Part shown: piece after piece, positions 1 to 6,747 of the stretch | Numbering within the stretch: the stretch's first letter is position 1 | Layout of the letters: every line of letters starts with the position of its first letter | Assembly: GCA_958415525.1 (NCBI GenBank) | Contig: CATYZE010000001.1 | Span: 1-64,000, forward strand | Direction of reading: 5' to 3' | Origin: an uncultured Collinsella sp. | Lineage (GTDB): Bacteria; Actinomycetota; Coriobacteriia; Coriobacteriales; Coriobacteriaceae | DNA length: 64,000 bases | Translations under genes and position numbers: made by a program | The notes under the pieces: generated by a model | What the model was told of the DNA's origin: nothing | The model's database searches: none | Seen by the model: only the letters and a program-made list of their open reading frames with translations

Positions 1-50
1 GAACAGGAGAGCACTTAATGTGCTCTCCGTCGTGAGCAGGACTGTAGAGC
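1..50. repeat. Partial copy of a structured intergenic repeat
   Basis: Hairpin GGAGAGCAC (6-14), loop TTAAT, GTGCTCTCC (20-28), followed by CAGGACTGT and GAGCAGC. The same loop and downstream words occur at 58699-58746, where the stem reads GGAAAGCAC/GTGCTTTCC: an A-T pair became G-C on both arms. The 5' part of this copy lies outside the window, so the outer stem cannot be judged here. Function unknown. Confidence 0.6.
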
Positions 51-360
51 AGCAACCTTAATATGTCTCAGGCCCGCCCCCTCCGCCGCACACTGGGAAC
101 GTGCCACGCACTTTACCTGCGTAAACAATGTGAGTGAAATATGAATCTCGATGGATACGCCCGCAGCCGTGTATACTAAACAGCTGTGTGAAACCAGGGG
201 AGTATTCTGGCTGGACAAAATGCCTGCTTAATAGGGTTGTCAGGTAGTCTGGGCGAAATACAAGGCTGGGGAGCACGTCGTGTAAGTAGTGGTCCTCTAG
301 GGGCGTACGCTCGGTGGTGTACGCATTGTCCCAAGACCACGCGAGAGTTGGGATCATATC
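51..360 (+). promoter_or_regulatory. Long structured leader upstream of rplC
   Basis: About 310 bases with no convincing gene. Positions 151-176 carry a 26-base word (ATGGATACGCCCG then CAGCCGTGTATAC) that recurs with three changes upstream of rplB. TATACT at 172-177 could be a -10 box, though I see no good -35. Positions 291-338 fold into a nested hairpin: GGTC/GACC outside, GGG/CCC, then GCGTAC (303-308) with GTACGC (319-324). A role as an autoregulatory ribosomal-protein leader is inference from position and structure. rpsJ, which normally sits immediately before rplC, is not here. Confidence 0.5.
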
Positions 361-981
361 TTGATCAGCATGATTCTCGGCCGCAAGATTGGCATGACCC
401 AGGTTTGGGACGAGAACGATAACGTCGTTCCCGTCACGGTCATCCAGGCTGGCCCCTGCGCTGTCTCGCAGGTTAAAACTCAGGCAACTGACGGCTATGA
501 CGCCGTCCAGATTGGTTTCGGCGACATCAAGGCCAAGAACGTGAACAAGCCCATGGCTGGTCACTTCGCCAAGGCCGGCGTCGAGCCTGTCCGCTTCCTT
601 CGTGAGGTCCGCGTCGAGAACGGCGAGGAGCACAAGGTCGGCGAGGTCGTCACCGTCGCTGATTTCGCTGATGTCGAGAAGGTCGACGTCATCGGTACCT
701 CCAAGGGTAAGGGCTTCCAGGGTCGCATCAAGCGCTGGGGTCAGCGCCGCGGTCCTATGACGCATGGTTCTCACTTCCAGCGTCACCCCGGTTCTATCGG
801 TCAGTGCGCCTATCCTGCACGCGTCCTCAAGGGCGTCAAGATGGCCGGTCACATGGGTAACGAGCGCGTTACCGTCAAGAACCTTTCCGTTGTCCGCATC
901 GATGCCGAGCAGAACCTCATCTTGGTCAAGGGCGCTGTCCCGGGTGCCAAGAATGGTCTCGTCGCCATCCGTATGGCCTAA
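361..981 (+). CDS. rplC: 50S ribosomal protein L3
   Basis: L3 is an early-assembly 23S rRNA-binding protein of the large subunit, lying near the peptidyl-transferase centre. The family N-terminus ILGRKIGMTQVW is present, followed by the central loop with GQRRGPMTHGS that reaches into the rRNA. Length of 206 aa is normal. I start it at TTG 361; ATG 370 is three codons downstream and equally possible, because neither has a strong Shine-Dalgarno sequence, which is odd for such a highly expressed gene. First gene of the operon, preceded by a long structured leader rather than rpsJ. Identity is certain; only the start is doubtful. Confidence 0.97.
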   Translation: MISMILGRKIGMTQVWDENDNVVPVTVIQAGPCAVSQVKTQATDGYDAVQIGFGDIKAKNVNKPMAGHFAKAGVEPVRFLREVRVENGEEHKVGEVVTVADFADVEKVDVIGTSKGKGFQGRIKRWGQRRGPMTHGSHFQRHPGSIGQCAYPARVLKGVKMAGHMGNERVTVKNLSVVRIDAEQNLILVKGAVPGAKNGLVAIRMA

Positions 982-1027
982 GGGCCCAGCCCATTTAGCC
1001 CAGCGTCATACCAAGGAGAACACTTAA

Positions 1028-1654
1028 ATGGCAAAGTTTGAAGTAAAGAACAGCGAGGGCAAGAAGGTCGCCGAGGCCGAGCTCGCCGCTGAGGTGTACG
1101 GCATCGAGCCGAACATCCACGTTATGCACCACATCGTCAAGTGCCAGATGGCCTCTTGGCGTCAGGGCACCCAGTCCGCTAAGGGCCGCTCTGAGGTTTC
1201 CGGTGGCGGCAAGAAGCCTTGGCGTCAGAAGGGCACCGGCCGTGCCCGCCAGGGTTCCATCCGTGCTGCCCAGTGGCGTCACGGTGGCGTTGTCTTCGCC
1301 CCCAAGCCCCGTTCCTACGCTAAGCGTATGAACAACAAGGAGGTCAAGCTGGCTATGCGCTCCGCGCTGTCCGCCAAGCTGGCCGATGGCGAGCTCGTGC
1401 TCGTCGACGACTACGGCTTCGAGAAGCCTTCCACCAAGGCTGCCGTCGCCATGCTCAAGGCTCTCGGCCTTGAGGGCAAGCGTCTGACCATCATCGTTCG
1501 CGATGAGGACGTCAACGCCTACCTGTCGTTCCGCAACATTCCCAAGACGTTCATCATCACTGCCGACGAGGCCAACACCTACGATCTCGTCAACAACAAC
1601 GCCGTGCTGATGCCCGCCGACATCGCCGCTCACTTCGGGGAGGTGCTTGCATAA
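1028..1654 (+). CDS. rplD: 50S ribosomal protein L4
   Basis: L4 binds domain I of 23S rRNA and extends a loop into the exit tunnel. In some bacteria it also represses its own operon by binding the leader, which is relevant given the structured leader upstream of rplC. The 208-aa protein has the basic Gly/Arg loop GGGKKPWRQKGTGRARQGS at about residues 58-76 and the RNA-binding globular C-terminus. It starts at ATG behind AAGGAGAAC, 46 bases after rplC, and its TAA is immediately followed by the rplW ATG. No anomalies. Confidence 0.97.
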   Translation: MAKFEVKNSEGKKVAEAELAAEVYGIEPNIHVMHHIVKCQMASWRQGTQSAKGRSEVSGGGKKPWRQKGTGRARQGSIRAAQWRHGGVVFAPKPRSYAKRMNNKEVKLAMRSALSAKLADGELVLVDDYGFEKPSTKAAVAMLKALGLEGKRLTIIVRDEDVNAYLSFRNIPKTFIITADEANTYDLVNNNAVLMPADIAAHFGEVLA

Positions 1655-1942
1655 ATGACCGCCCACGAGATCATCATCCGTCCGATCGTGTCCGAGCGTT
1701 CCTTCTCCGGCATGGAGCAGAACAAGTACACGTTCGAGGTCGCCAAGGATGCTAACAAGTATCAGATCAAGGACGCTGTCGAGGAGATCTTCGGCGTCAA
1801 GGTCGTTCGCGTGAACACCCTGACGGTCAAGCCCAAGACCAAGCGCGTGCGCTATGTCGCCGGCAAGACCCGTTCTTGGAAGAAGGCCATCGTCACGCTG
1901 GCCGAGGGCGACACCATCGAGGTCTTTGGCAACCAGGCCTAA
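1655..1942 (+). CDS. rplW: 50S ribosomal protein L23
   Basis: L23 sits at the tunnel exit and is the docking site for trigger factor and SRP. The 95-aa sequence shows the family pattern: IIRPIVSERS at the N-terminus, a middle segment YTFEVAKDANKYQIKDAVEE, and the basic segment VNTLTVKPKTKR. The start is the ATG directly after the rplD stop, so translation is probably coupled. It is followed by a 179-base gap before rplB, unusual inside this operon. Confidence 0.96.
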   Translation: MTAHEIIIRPIVSERSFSGMEQNKYTFEVAKDANKYQIKDAVEEIFGVKVVRVNTLTVKPKTKRVRYVAGKTRSWKKAIVTLAEGDTIEVFGNQA

Positions 1943-2121
1943 GACTCGCTGCTGTTGAGTGAGCTCATGCCTCCCAAATAGGGGAGGCGAGAGCTCAAGG
2001 TTTCGGGCGTATAAAATGGACACGCCCGGAACCGTGTATACGTCCGGTGTCATCGCACCCGAGGCAGAACCTCGAATCCCTGTCTGCGATGGCTAACGGA
2101 TTCCTATTGAAAGGGATTGTA
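1943..2121 (+). promoter_or_regulatory. Structured gap between rplW and rplB
   Basis: The stretch contains a strong hairpin at 1960-1997 (GAGCTC plus GCCTCCC pairing with GGGAGGC plus GAGCTC), with no T-run after it. A CGGGCGT/ACGCCCG stem follows around 2004-2027. The 26-base word at 2016-2041 matches 151-176 upstream of rplC at 23 of 26 positions. TATAAAAT at 2010-2017 could be a -10 box for an internal promoter. Regulatory leader, attenuator and internal promoter are all possible; the sequence does not decide. Confidence 0.45.
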
Positions 2122-2952
2122 ATGGCTGTAAAGCACCTTAAGCCGACCTCCGCTGGTAGGCGTTGGCAGACGATCTCCGATTTCTCCGAGATCACCTGCA
2201 CCAAGCCCGAGAAGTCTCTTCTCGAGCCCCTGCCCAAGAAGGCCGGTCGTAACAACAACGGCCGCATCACCACCCGCCACCAGGGCGGCGGCGTGAAGCG
2301 TCGTTACCGCGTGATCGACTTCAAGCGCAACAAGGACGGCGTGCCCGCCAAGGTTGCCACGATCGAGTACGATCCGAACCGTTCCGCTCGCATCGCTCTG
2401 CTGCACTACGCTGACGGTGAGAAGCGCTACATCCTGGCCCCCAAGGGCCTCGAGGTCGGTCAGACCATCATGTCCGGTTCTGACGCCGACATCAAGCCGG
2501 GCAACGCTCTGCCCCTCGCCGACATCCCCGTCGGTACGCTCATCCACGCCGTCGAGTTCCAGCCGGGCAAGGGTGCTGCTATCGCCCGTTCCGCCGGTAA
2601 CTCCTGCCAGCTGATGGGTAAGGAGGGCAAGTACGCTATCGTCCGTATGCCTTCCTCCGAGATGCGCCGCATCCTCGTTACCTGCCGCGCCACCGTCGGT
2701 GAGGTCGGCAACGCCGATCACGCCAACATCGTCATCGGCAAGGCCGGCCGTAAGCGTCACATGAACGTGCGCCCGACCGTCCGCGGTACCGTCATGAACC
2801 CTGTCGACCACCCGCACGGCGGTGGCGAGGGCAAGAACCACACCTCTGGTCGTCCCTCTGTTACCCCCTGGGGTAAGCCGACGAAGGGCCTTCGTACGCG
2901 CAAGAAGAAGAAGGTCTCGAACCAGCACATCATTCGTCGCCGTAAGAAGTAA
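2122..2952 (+). CDS. rplB: 50S ribosomal protein L2
   Basis: L2 is essential for subunit association and peptidyl-transferase activity. The 276-aa protein has the N-terminal RNA-binding OB/SH3 region (KPTSAGRRWQT, then GGGVKRRYRVIDFKR) and the C-terminal MNPVDHPHGGGEG segment, whose His is conserved in all L2 proteins. Start is the ATG at 2122 behind GAAAGGG. An in-frame upstream extension to 2047 exists but would add 25 residues not found in the family and would overlap the structured gap. Confidence 0.97.
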   Translation: MAVKHLKPTSAGRRWQTISDFSEITCTKPEKSLLEPLPKKAGRNNNGRITTRHQGGGVKRRYRVIDFKRNKDGVPAKVATIEYDPNRSARIALLHYADGEKRYILAPKGLEVGQTIMSGSDADIKPGNALPLADIPVGTLIHAVEFQPGKGAAIARSAGNSCQLMGKEGKYAIVRMPSSEMRRILVTCRATVGEVGNADHANIVIGKAGRKRHMNVRPTVRGTVMNPVDHPHGGGEGKNHTSGRPSVTPWGKPTKGLRTRKKKKVSNQHIIRRRKK

Positions 2953-2984
2953 TTTCGGATACCGAGTTTTAGGAGAAAGCACTT

Positions 2985-3245
2985 ATGAGCAGAAGTCTCA
3001 AAAAGGGCCCGTTCGTGGAGACTCGCCTTCTCTCGCGTATCACCGCGATGAACGAGGCTGGCAAGAAGGACGTCGTGAAGACCTGGTCCCGCGCGTCCAC
3101 CATCTTCCCCGAGATGGTTGGTCACACCATCGCCGTCCACGACGGCCGCAAGCATGTGCCCGTGTATGTTACCGAGTCCATGGTTGGTCACAAGCTCGGC
3201 GAGTTCGCGCCGACTCGTACGTTCCGTGGCCACAAGGCCAAATAG
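2985..3245 (+). CDS. rpsS: 30S ribosomal protein S19
   Basis: S19 forms a complex with S13 in the head of the small subunit, near the A-site tRNA. The N-terminus MSRSLKKGPFV and the C-terminal HKLGEFAPTRTFRGHK are diagnostic. At 86 aa it is a few residues shorter than many S19 proteins, from a short C-terminal tail. ATG behind TAGGAGAAAG; 32 bases after rplB. Confidence 0.96.
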   Translation: MSRSLKKGPFVETRLLSRITAMNEAGKKDVVKTWSRASTIFPEMVGHTIAVHDGRKHVPVYVTESMVGHKLGEFAPTRTFRGHKAK

Positions 3246-3259
3246 GGGGTTAACCGTAA

Positions 3260-3631
3260 ATGGCAACTAAGTCTATTGAAACTGAGGCCACCGAGGTTCG
3301 CGCCGTCGCTAAGTACGTGCGTGTTTCCCCCAGCAAGGCCCGCCTGGTGGTCGATCTGATCCGCCGCAAGCCTGTCGCTCAGGCCTTCGACATCCTCCAC
3401 TTCTGCGACCGCGCCGTCGCCGTGGATGTCGAGAAGGTTCTCCGTTCCGCCGTTGCGAACGCCGAGAACAACAACGGTCTGCGTGCCGACAACCTGGTTG
3501 TCGCCGCTGCCTATGTTGACGAGGGTCCGACGCTTAAGCGCATCCGTCCCCGCGCCAAGGGTTCCGCTTCTCGCATTCTGAAGCGTACTTCCCATATCAC
3601 CGTCGTCGTTGCTCCTCGAAAGGAGGCGTAA
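3260..3631 (+). CDS. rplV: 50S ribosomal protein L22
   Basis: L22 lines the exit tunnel with L4 through a long beta-hairpin and contacts all 23S domains. The 123-aa sequence has the family core VRVSPSKARLVVDLIRRK and the hairpin region PTLKRIRPRAKGSASRI. The N-terminus carries a short extra Glu/Thr-rich segment before the conserved core. Fourteen bases separate it from rpsS, and only six from rpsC. Confidence 0.96.
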   Translation: MATKSIETEATEVRAVAKYVRVSPSKARLVVDLIRRKPVAQAFDILHFCDRAVAVDVEKVLRSAVANAENNNGLRADNLVVAAAYVDEGPTLKRIRPRAKGSASRILKRTSHITVVVAPRKEA

Positions 3632-3637
3632 AGCTGT

Positions 3638-4348
3638 ATGGGTCAGAAAGTCTACCCCACCGGCTTCCGTCTTGGCATCACCGAGAACTGGCGCTCCCGC
3701 TGGTTCGCAGAGAAGGATTACGCTAAGACCCTCGGTAACGATCTCGAGATCCGCAAGTACCTCGAGAAGCGTCTTTCCCGCGCAGCTGTCTCCCGCGTCG
3801 AGATCGAGCGCGCTGGCGACAAGGTGAAGGTCATCATCCTCACCGCTCGCCCCGGCGTTGTCATCGGTAAGAAGGGTGCCGAGATCGATACCCTCCGCAC
3901 CGAGCTCGAGAAGGTCGCTGGCGTCTCCAAGGGCCAGCTCTCCGTCGACGTTGTCGAGATCAAGCGCCCCGAGCTCGACGCCAACCTCGTTGCTCAGTCT
4001 ATCGCCGAGCAGCTCGAGGGCCGCGTTGCCTTCCGTCGCGCTATGCGCAAGGCCGTCCAGTCCGCCCGCAAGGCCGGCGCTAAGGGCATCCGTATCCAGT
4101 GCTCTGGTCGTCTCGGCGGCGCCGAGATGGGCCGTCGTGAGTGGTACCGTGAGGGTCGCGTGCCTCTGCACACCCTCCGTGCCAAGATCGACTACGGCAC
4201 GGCTGTCGCCAGCACCACCATGGGCGCTTGCGGCGTGAAGGTCTGGATCTACCTGGGCGAGAAGCTCCCGGGCCAGCCTGTTCCCAACCCTGCACTCGAG
4301 GGCTCTTCCCGTCCTCGTCGTCGTAACTCCGAGAGGAGGGGTCAGTAG
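3638..4348 (+). CDS. rpsC: 30S ribosomal protein S3
   Basis: S3 is at the mRNA entry site of the small subunit and contributes to helicase activity. It begins MGQKVYPTGFRLGI and has a KH domain with RPGVVIGKKGAEIDTL (GxxG loop: IGKKG), followed by the C-terminal S3 domain with CSGRLGGAEMGRREWYREG. The 236-aa length is normal, ending in an Arg-rich tail. The last base of its TAG is the first base of the rplP GTG, indicating translational coupling. Confidence 0.97.
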   Translation: MGQKVYPTGFRLGITENWRSRWFAEKDYAKTLGNDLEIRKYLEKRLSRAAVSRVEIERAGDKVKVIILTARPGVVIGKKGAEIDTLRTELEKVAGVSKGQLSVDVVEIKRPELDANLVAQSIAEQLEGRVAFRRAMRKAVQSARKAGAKGIRIQCSGRLGGAEMGRREWYREGRVPLHTLRAKIDYGTAVASTTMGACGVKVWIYLGEKLPGQPVPNPALEGSSRPRRRNSERRGQ

Positions 4349-4851
4349 TGCTTGCCCCTAAGCGTATTCTTCACCGCAAGGTGCAGCGTGGCTCCATGAA
4401 AGGCCAGGCCAAGGGTAATACCGAGCTGCATTTCGGCGAGTTTGGTATCCAGGCTCTCGAGGCCCATTGGATCACCAACCGTCAGATCGAGGCCGCTCGT
4501 ATTGCCATGACCCGCTACATGAAGCGTGGCGGTCGTGTCTACATCACGATCTTCCCCGATAAGCCCATCACCAAGAAGCCTGCCGAGACTCGCATGGGTT
4601 CTGGTAAGGGTAACCCCGAGGAGTGGGTGGCCGTCGTCAAGCCCGGCCGCATCATGTTCGAGGTCAAGGGTGTTCCCGAGGAGGTCGCTCGCGAGGCTCT
4701 GCGTCTTGCGCAGCACAAGCTCCCCATCAAGACCAAGATTGTTGCTGCCAAGAACGCTGAGCAGCGCATCGAGAAGGAGATGGCTGAGGAGGCCGCTCTC
4801 GAGGCCAAGTGGGCTGCTGAGGACGCCGCCGCCGCCAAGGAGGAGAACTAA
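4348..4851 (+). CDS. rplP: 50S ribosomal protein L16 with C-terminal extension
   Basis: L16 organises the A-site region of the large subunit. Residues 1-138 match the family: MLAPKRILHRKVQRG, FGIQALEAHWITNRQIEAAR, RMGSGKGNPEEWVAVVKPG. The protein continues for roughly 27 residues beyond the usual end (family members are normally about 137-140 aa) as an Ala/Glu/Lys-rich, probably helical tail ending AAAKEEN. The tail is in frame and lies before the overlapping rpmC start, so it is not a frameshift artefact. GTG start overlaps the rpsC stop by one base. Confidence 0.95.
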   Translation: MLAPKRILHRKVQRGSMKGQAKGNTELHFGEFGIQALEAHWITNRQIEAARIAMTRYMKRGGRVYITIFPDKPITKKPAETRMGSGKGNPEEWVAVVKPGRIMFEVKGVPEEVAREALRLAQHKLPIKTKIVAAKNAEQRIEKEMAEEAALEAKWAAEDAAAAKEEN

Positions 4852-5066
4852 TGAAGCCCGCAGAGATTCGTGAGCTCTCGGACGCTCAGCTCGTTGAGAA
4901 GCTGAAGGAAATGCGCGCCGAGCTCTTTAACCTTCGTTTCCAGATGGCCACCAGCCAGCTGGACAACACCGCTCGCGTCAACACCGTGAAGAAGGACATC
5001 GCTCGCGTCCTCACGGAGCAGCGCGCCCGCGAGATCGCAGCGGAGAAGTCCGCTGTCGCCGAGTAG
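4851..5066 (+). CDS. rpmC: 50S ribosomal protein L29
   Basis: Small two-helix protein near the tunnel exit. The conserved LRFQMATSQLDNTARVNTVK region is present, and 71 aa is a usual length. The ATG shares an A with the rplP stop (TAATG), so translation is coupled. A strong GGAGG lies inside the end of rplP. Confidence 0.95.
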   Translation: MKPAEIRELSDAQLVEKLKEMRAELFNLRFQMATSQLDNTARVNTVKKDIARVLTEQRAREIAAEKSAVAE

Positions 5067-5082
5067 GACCTAAGGAGAGAAC

Positions 5083-5343
5083 ATGACTGATTCGCGTAAC
5101 ACGCGTAAGGTCCGTACGGGTGTCGTTACCTCCGTCTCTGGTGCCAAGACCATCGTTGTCACCGTCACCGAGCGCAAGCGTCACGCCAAGTACGGCAAGA
5201 TGATGACCAGCTCCAAGAAGCTGCACGCTCACGACGAGGAGTGCACGGCTGGCGTGGGCGATACCGTCCGCGTTATGGAGACCCGTCCTATGTCCAAGAT
5301 GAAGCGTTGGCGCCTCATCGAGGTCGTCGAGCGCGCTAAATAA
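5083..5343 (+). CDS. rpsQ: 30S ribosomal protein S17
   Basis: S17 is an OB-fold primary 16S rRNA-binding protein. The sequence shows RKVRTGVVTSVSGAKTIVV, ERKRHAKYGK and the C-terminal ETRPMSKMKRWRL. At 86 aa the length is normal. ATG follows AAGGAGAGAAC. It is followed by a 118-base non-coding gap with strong secondary structure before rplN. Confidence 0.96.
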   Translation: MTDSRNTRKVRTGVVTSVSGAKTIVVTVTERKRHAKYGKMMTSSKKLHAHDEECTAGVGDTVRVMETRPMSKMKRWRLIEVVERAK

Positions 5344-5370
5344 GCAGTCGCTCTTACGACTTGTACGTTT

Positions 5371-5436
5371 CCGAAGATGTGCGTATGCCTGGCCTGCATA
5401 CCACAGGCCGTATAAAGGCTGCGCACCTCTCTTCGG
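5371..5436 (+). promoter_or_regulatory. Four-step hairpin leader before rplN
   Basis: Nested complementary segments: CCGAAGA (5371-5377) with TCTTCGG (5430-5436), GTGCG (5379-5383) with CGCAC (5422-5426), GCC (5387-5389) with GGC (5417-5419), and GGCCTG (5391-5396) with CAGGCC (5404-5409). The 66-base fold ends 25 bases before the rplN start codon. There is no T-run, so it is not a normal terminator. An RNA element controlling rplN-rplX is plausible; no ligand is known to me. Confidence 0.55.
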
Positions 5437-5461
5437 TTCTTAGTTCGGAGGAACATCTACC

Positions 5462-5830
5462 ATGATTCAGATGCAAACCATGCTGAACGTCGCCGACAAC
5501 TCCGGCGCTCGCAAGATTCGCTGCATCAAGGTGCTTGGCGGTTCCAAGCGTCGTTATGCAGGCATCGGCGATGTGTTCATCGGTGCTGTCCAGGAGGCTA
5601 CCCCTGGCGCCAACGTCAAGAAGAAGGACGTTGTCCGTTGCGTCGTCGTTCGCACCGTTAAGGAGATCCGCCGCAAGGATGGCTCCTACATTCGCTTTGA
5701 TGAGAACGCCTGCGTTGTCATCAACAACGATGGTTCGCCCGTCGGCACCCGTATCTTCGGGCCCGTCGCTCGCGAGCTTCGTGACAAGAAGTACATGAAG
5801 ATCGTCTCGCTCGCTCCCGAGACCCTGTAG
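5462..5830 (+). CDS. rplN: 50S ribosomal protein L14
   Basis: L14 sits at the subunit interface and is also the docking site of silencing factor RsfS. The 122-aa sequence is canonical: MIQMQTMLNVADNSGARKI, then IGDVFIGAVQEATPGANVKKKDVV and the terminal GPVARELRDKKYMKIVSLAPE. ATG is behind CGGAGGAAC. It starts a two-gene block (with rplX) behind its own structured leader. Confidence 0.97.
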   Translation: MIQMQTMLNVADNSGARKIRCIKVLGGSKRRYAGIGDVFIGAVQEATPGANVKKKDVVRCVVVRTVKEIRRKDGSYIRFDENACVVINNDGSPVGTRIFGPVARELRDKKYMKIVSLAPETL

Positions 5831-5843
5831 TTAGGGGAGATAT

Positions 5844-6149
5844 ATGTATATCAAGAAGGGCGATAAGGTCCAGGTTCTCTCTGGTAAGGATCGCGGCAAG
5901 CAGGGCGTTATCCTGCGTGCTCTCCCTGCCGAGAACAAGGTCGTTGTCGAGGGCGTTTCGGTCGTCAAGAAGGCCGTCAAGCCCAACGCTGCCAACCAGC
6001 AGGGCGGCATCGTTTCGCAGGAGGCTCCCATCGATGCCTCCAACGTCAATCTCGTTTGCCCCGAGTGCGGTAAGGTTACCCGCGTCGGTCACGAGAAGGA
6101 CGGCAAGAACAAGCTGCGCGTCTGCAAGAAGTGCGGCCACAAGTTCTAA
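5844..6149 (+). CDS. rplX: 50S ribosomal protein L24
   Basis: L24 is one of the two initiators of large-subunit assembly. The KOW motif is visible as KGDKVQVLSGKDRGKQGVIL near the N-terminus. The C-terminal half has two CxxC pairs (CPECG and CKKCG), the zinc-binding form of L24. At 101 aa it is normal. This is the last gene of the operon: a terminator follows within 30 bases, so rplE and the rest of the usual spc order are not contiguous here. Confidence 0.96.
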   Translation: MYIKKGDKVQVLSGKDRGKQGVILRALPAENKVVVEGVSVVKKAVKPNAANQQGGIVSQEAPIDASNVNLVCPECGKVTRVGHEKDGKNKLRVCKKCGHKF

Positions 6150-6175
6150 GCTGCCCGCAACATCAAGTTGCTAGC

Positions 6176-6209
6176 AAAGGCCCGGATGCCACGGCACCCG
6201 GGCCTTTTT
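6176..6209 (+). terminator. Terminator of the ribosomal-protein operon
   Basis: AAAGGCCCGG (6176-6185) pairs with CCGGGCCTTT (6198-6207) and is followed by T residues: a textbook intrinsic terminator 26 bases after the rplX stop. Confidence 0.93.
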
Positions 6210-6213
6210 CTAT

Positions 6214-6340
6214 CCCCACTCATTGGGGACCGCTCATTGGGACAGACTTAAATGAGTGAGAACACTCATTGGGGACAGACTTAAATGACTAGTCGTTGGG
6301 GACGTTCTTAAACGGCTAGTCATTTGGGACAGTCTTCAGC
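6214..6340. repeat. Cluster of GGGGAC mini-repeats
   Basis: The word CATTGGGGAC or a close variant appears at 6221, 6235, 6267, 6294 and 6321. At least three units form small hairpins of the type CATT-GGGGACAGACTTA-AATG; one has CGTT/AACG instead, so both stem arms change together. Non-coding; function unknown. Confidence 0.5.
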
Positions 6341-6411
6341 TAAGTTGCGGTGGAATAGGGACTGATTGTCGATTCTAGACGGCTAAACAATCCCTATTTC
6401 ACCGCAACTTA
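6341..6411. repeat. Palindromic element, CACCGCAACT family
   Basis: Arms 6341-6361 and 6391-6411 (TAAGTTGCGGTGGAATAGGGA and its complement with one G-T mismatch) flank a 29-base centre. A second, perfect member of the same family lies at 63764-63842. Both sit in intergenic DNA. Confidence 0.7.
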
Positions 6412-6447
6412 CGTGGGGTCTGTGGTGGTATGGCGCATGGATTGATG

Positions 6448-6503
6448 CGGCAGGAAAGGAACGTCCCCTTGTGCCGGCATCTGGGGACGTTCCTTTCCTG
6501 CCG
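6448..6503. repeat. Perfect 21-bp palindrome, GGAACGTCCCC family
   Basis: Arms 6448-6468 and 6483-6503 (core GGCAGGAAAGGAACGTCCCC) are exact inverted complements around a 14-base loop. There is no adjacent T-run. Together with the neighbouring elements it makes 6214-6503 a stack of hairpins. A dispersed REP-like repeat is the likeliest explanation. Confidence 0.65.
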
Positions 6504-6569
6504 GCAGTTTGGGACAGTCCTTTGTGGTCAGATGGTTCGTTTCGAATGCTCCCTTCTAGGGATCAATCA

Positions 6570-6747
6570 GTGCGCGTTTGTGCGCAGATATTCGCGTGTA
6601 ATTGCGTGAACGTGCGTGTATATGCGCCGTTTACGGTCGAATAATGACCGTTTGGCGGTAATACGCGCAAAAGTACGCACATACACGCGTATTTGTGCGA
6701 ATATAGAGCTGTCAGAAATGAAAGACTTCCAATGACACAGGAGGCAC
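6570..6747 (+). promoter_or_regulatory. AT-rich region upstream of the oxidoreductase gene
   Basis: Many iterations of GTGCG, GCGTG and TGCGC, plus an ACGGTC-N7-GACCGT palindrome near 6634-6652, precede the gene. This looks like a promoter/operator zone, possibly for the DeoR-type regulator encoded downstream, but I cannot define a site. The Shine-Dalgarno AGGAGG is at about 6739-6744. Confidence 0.3.
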
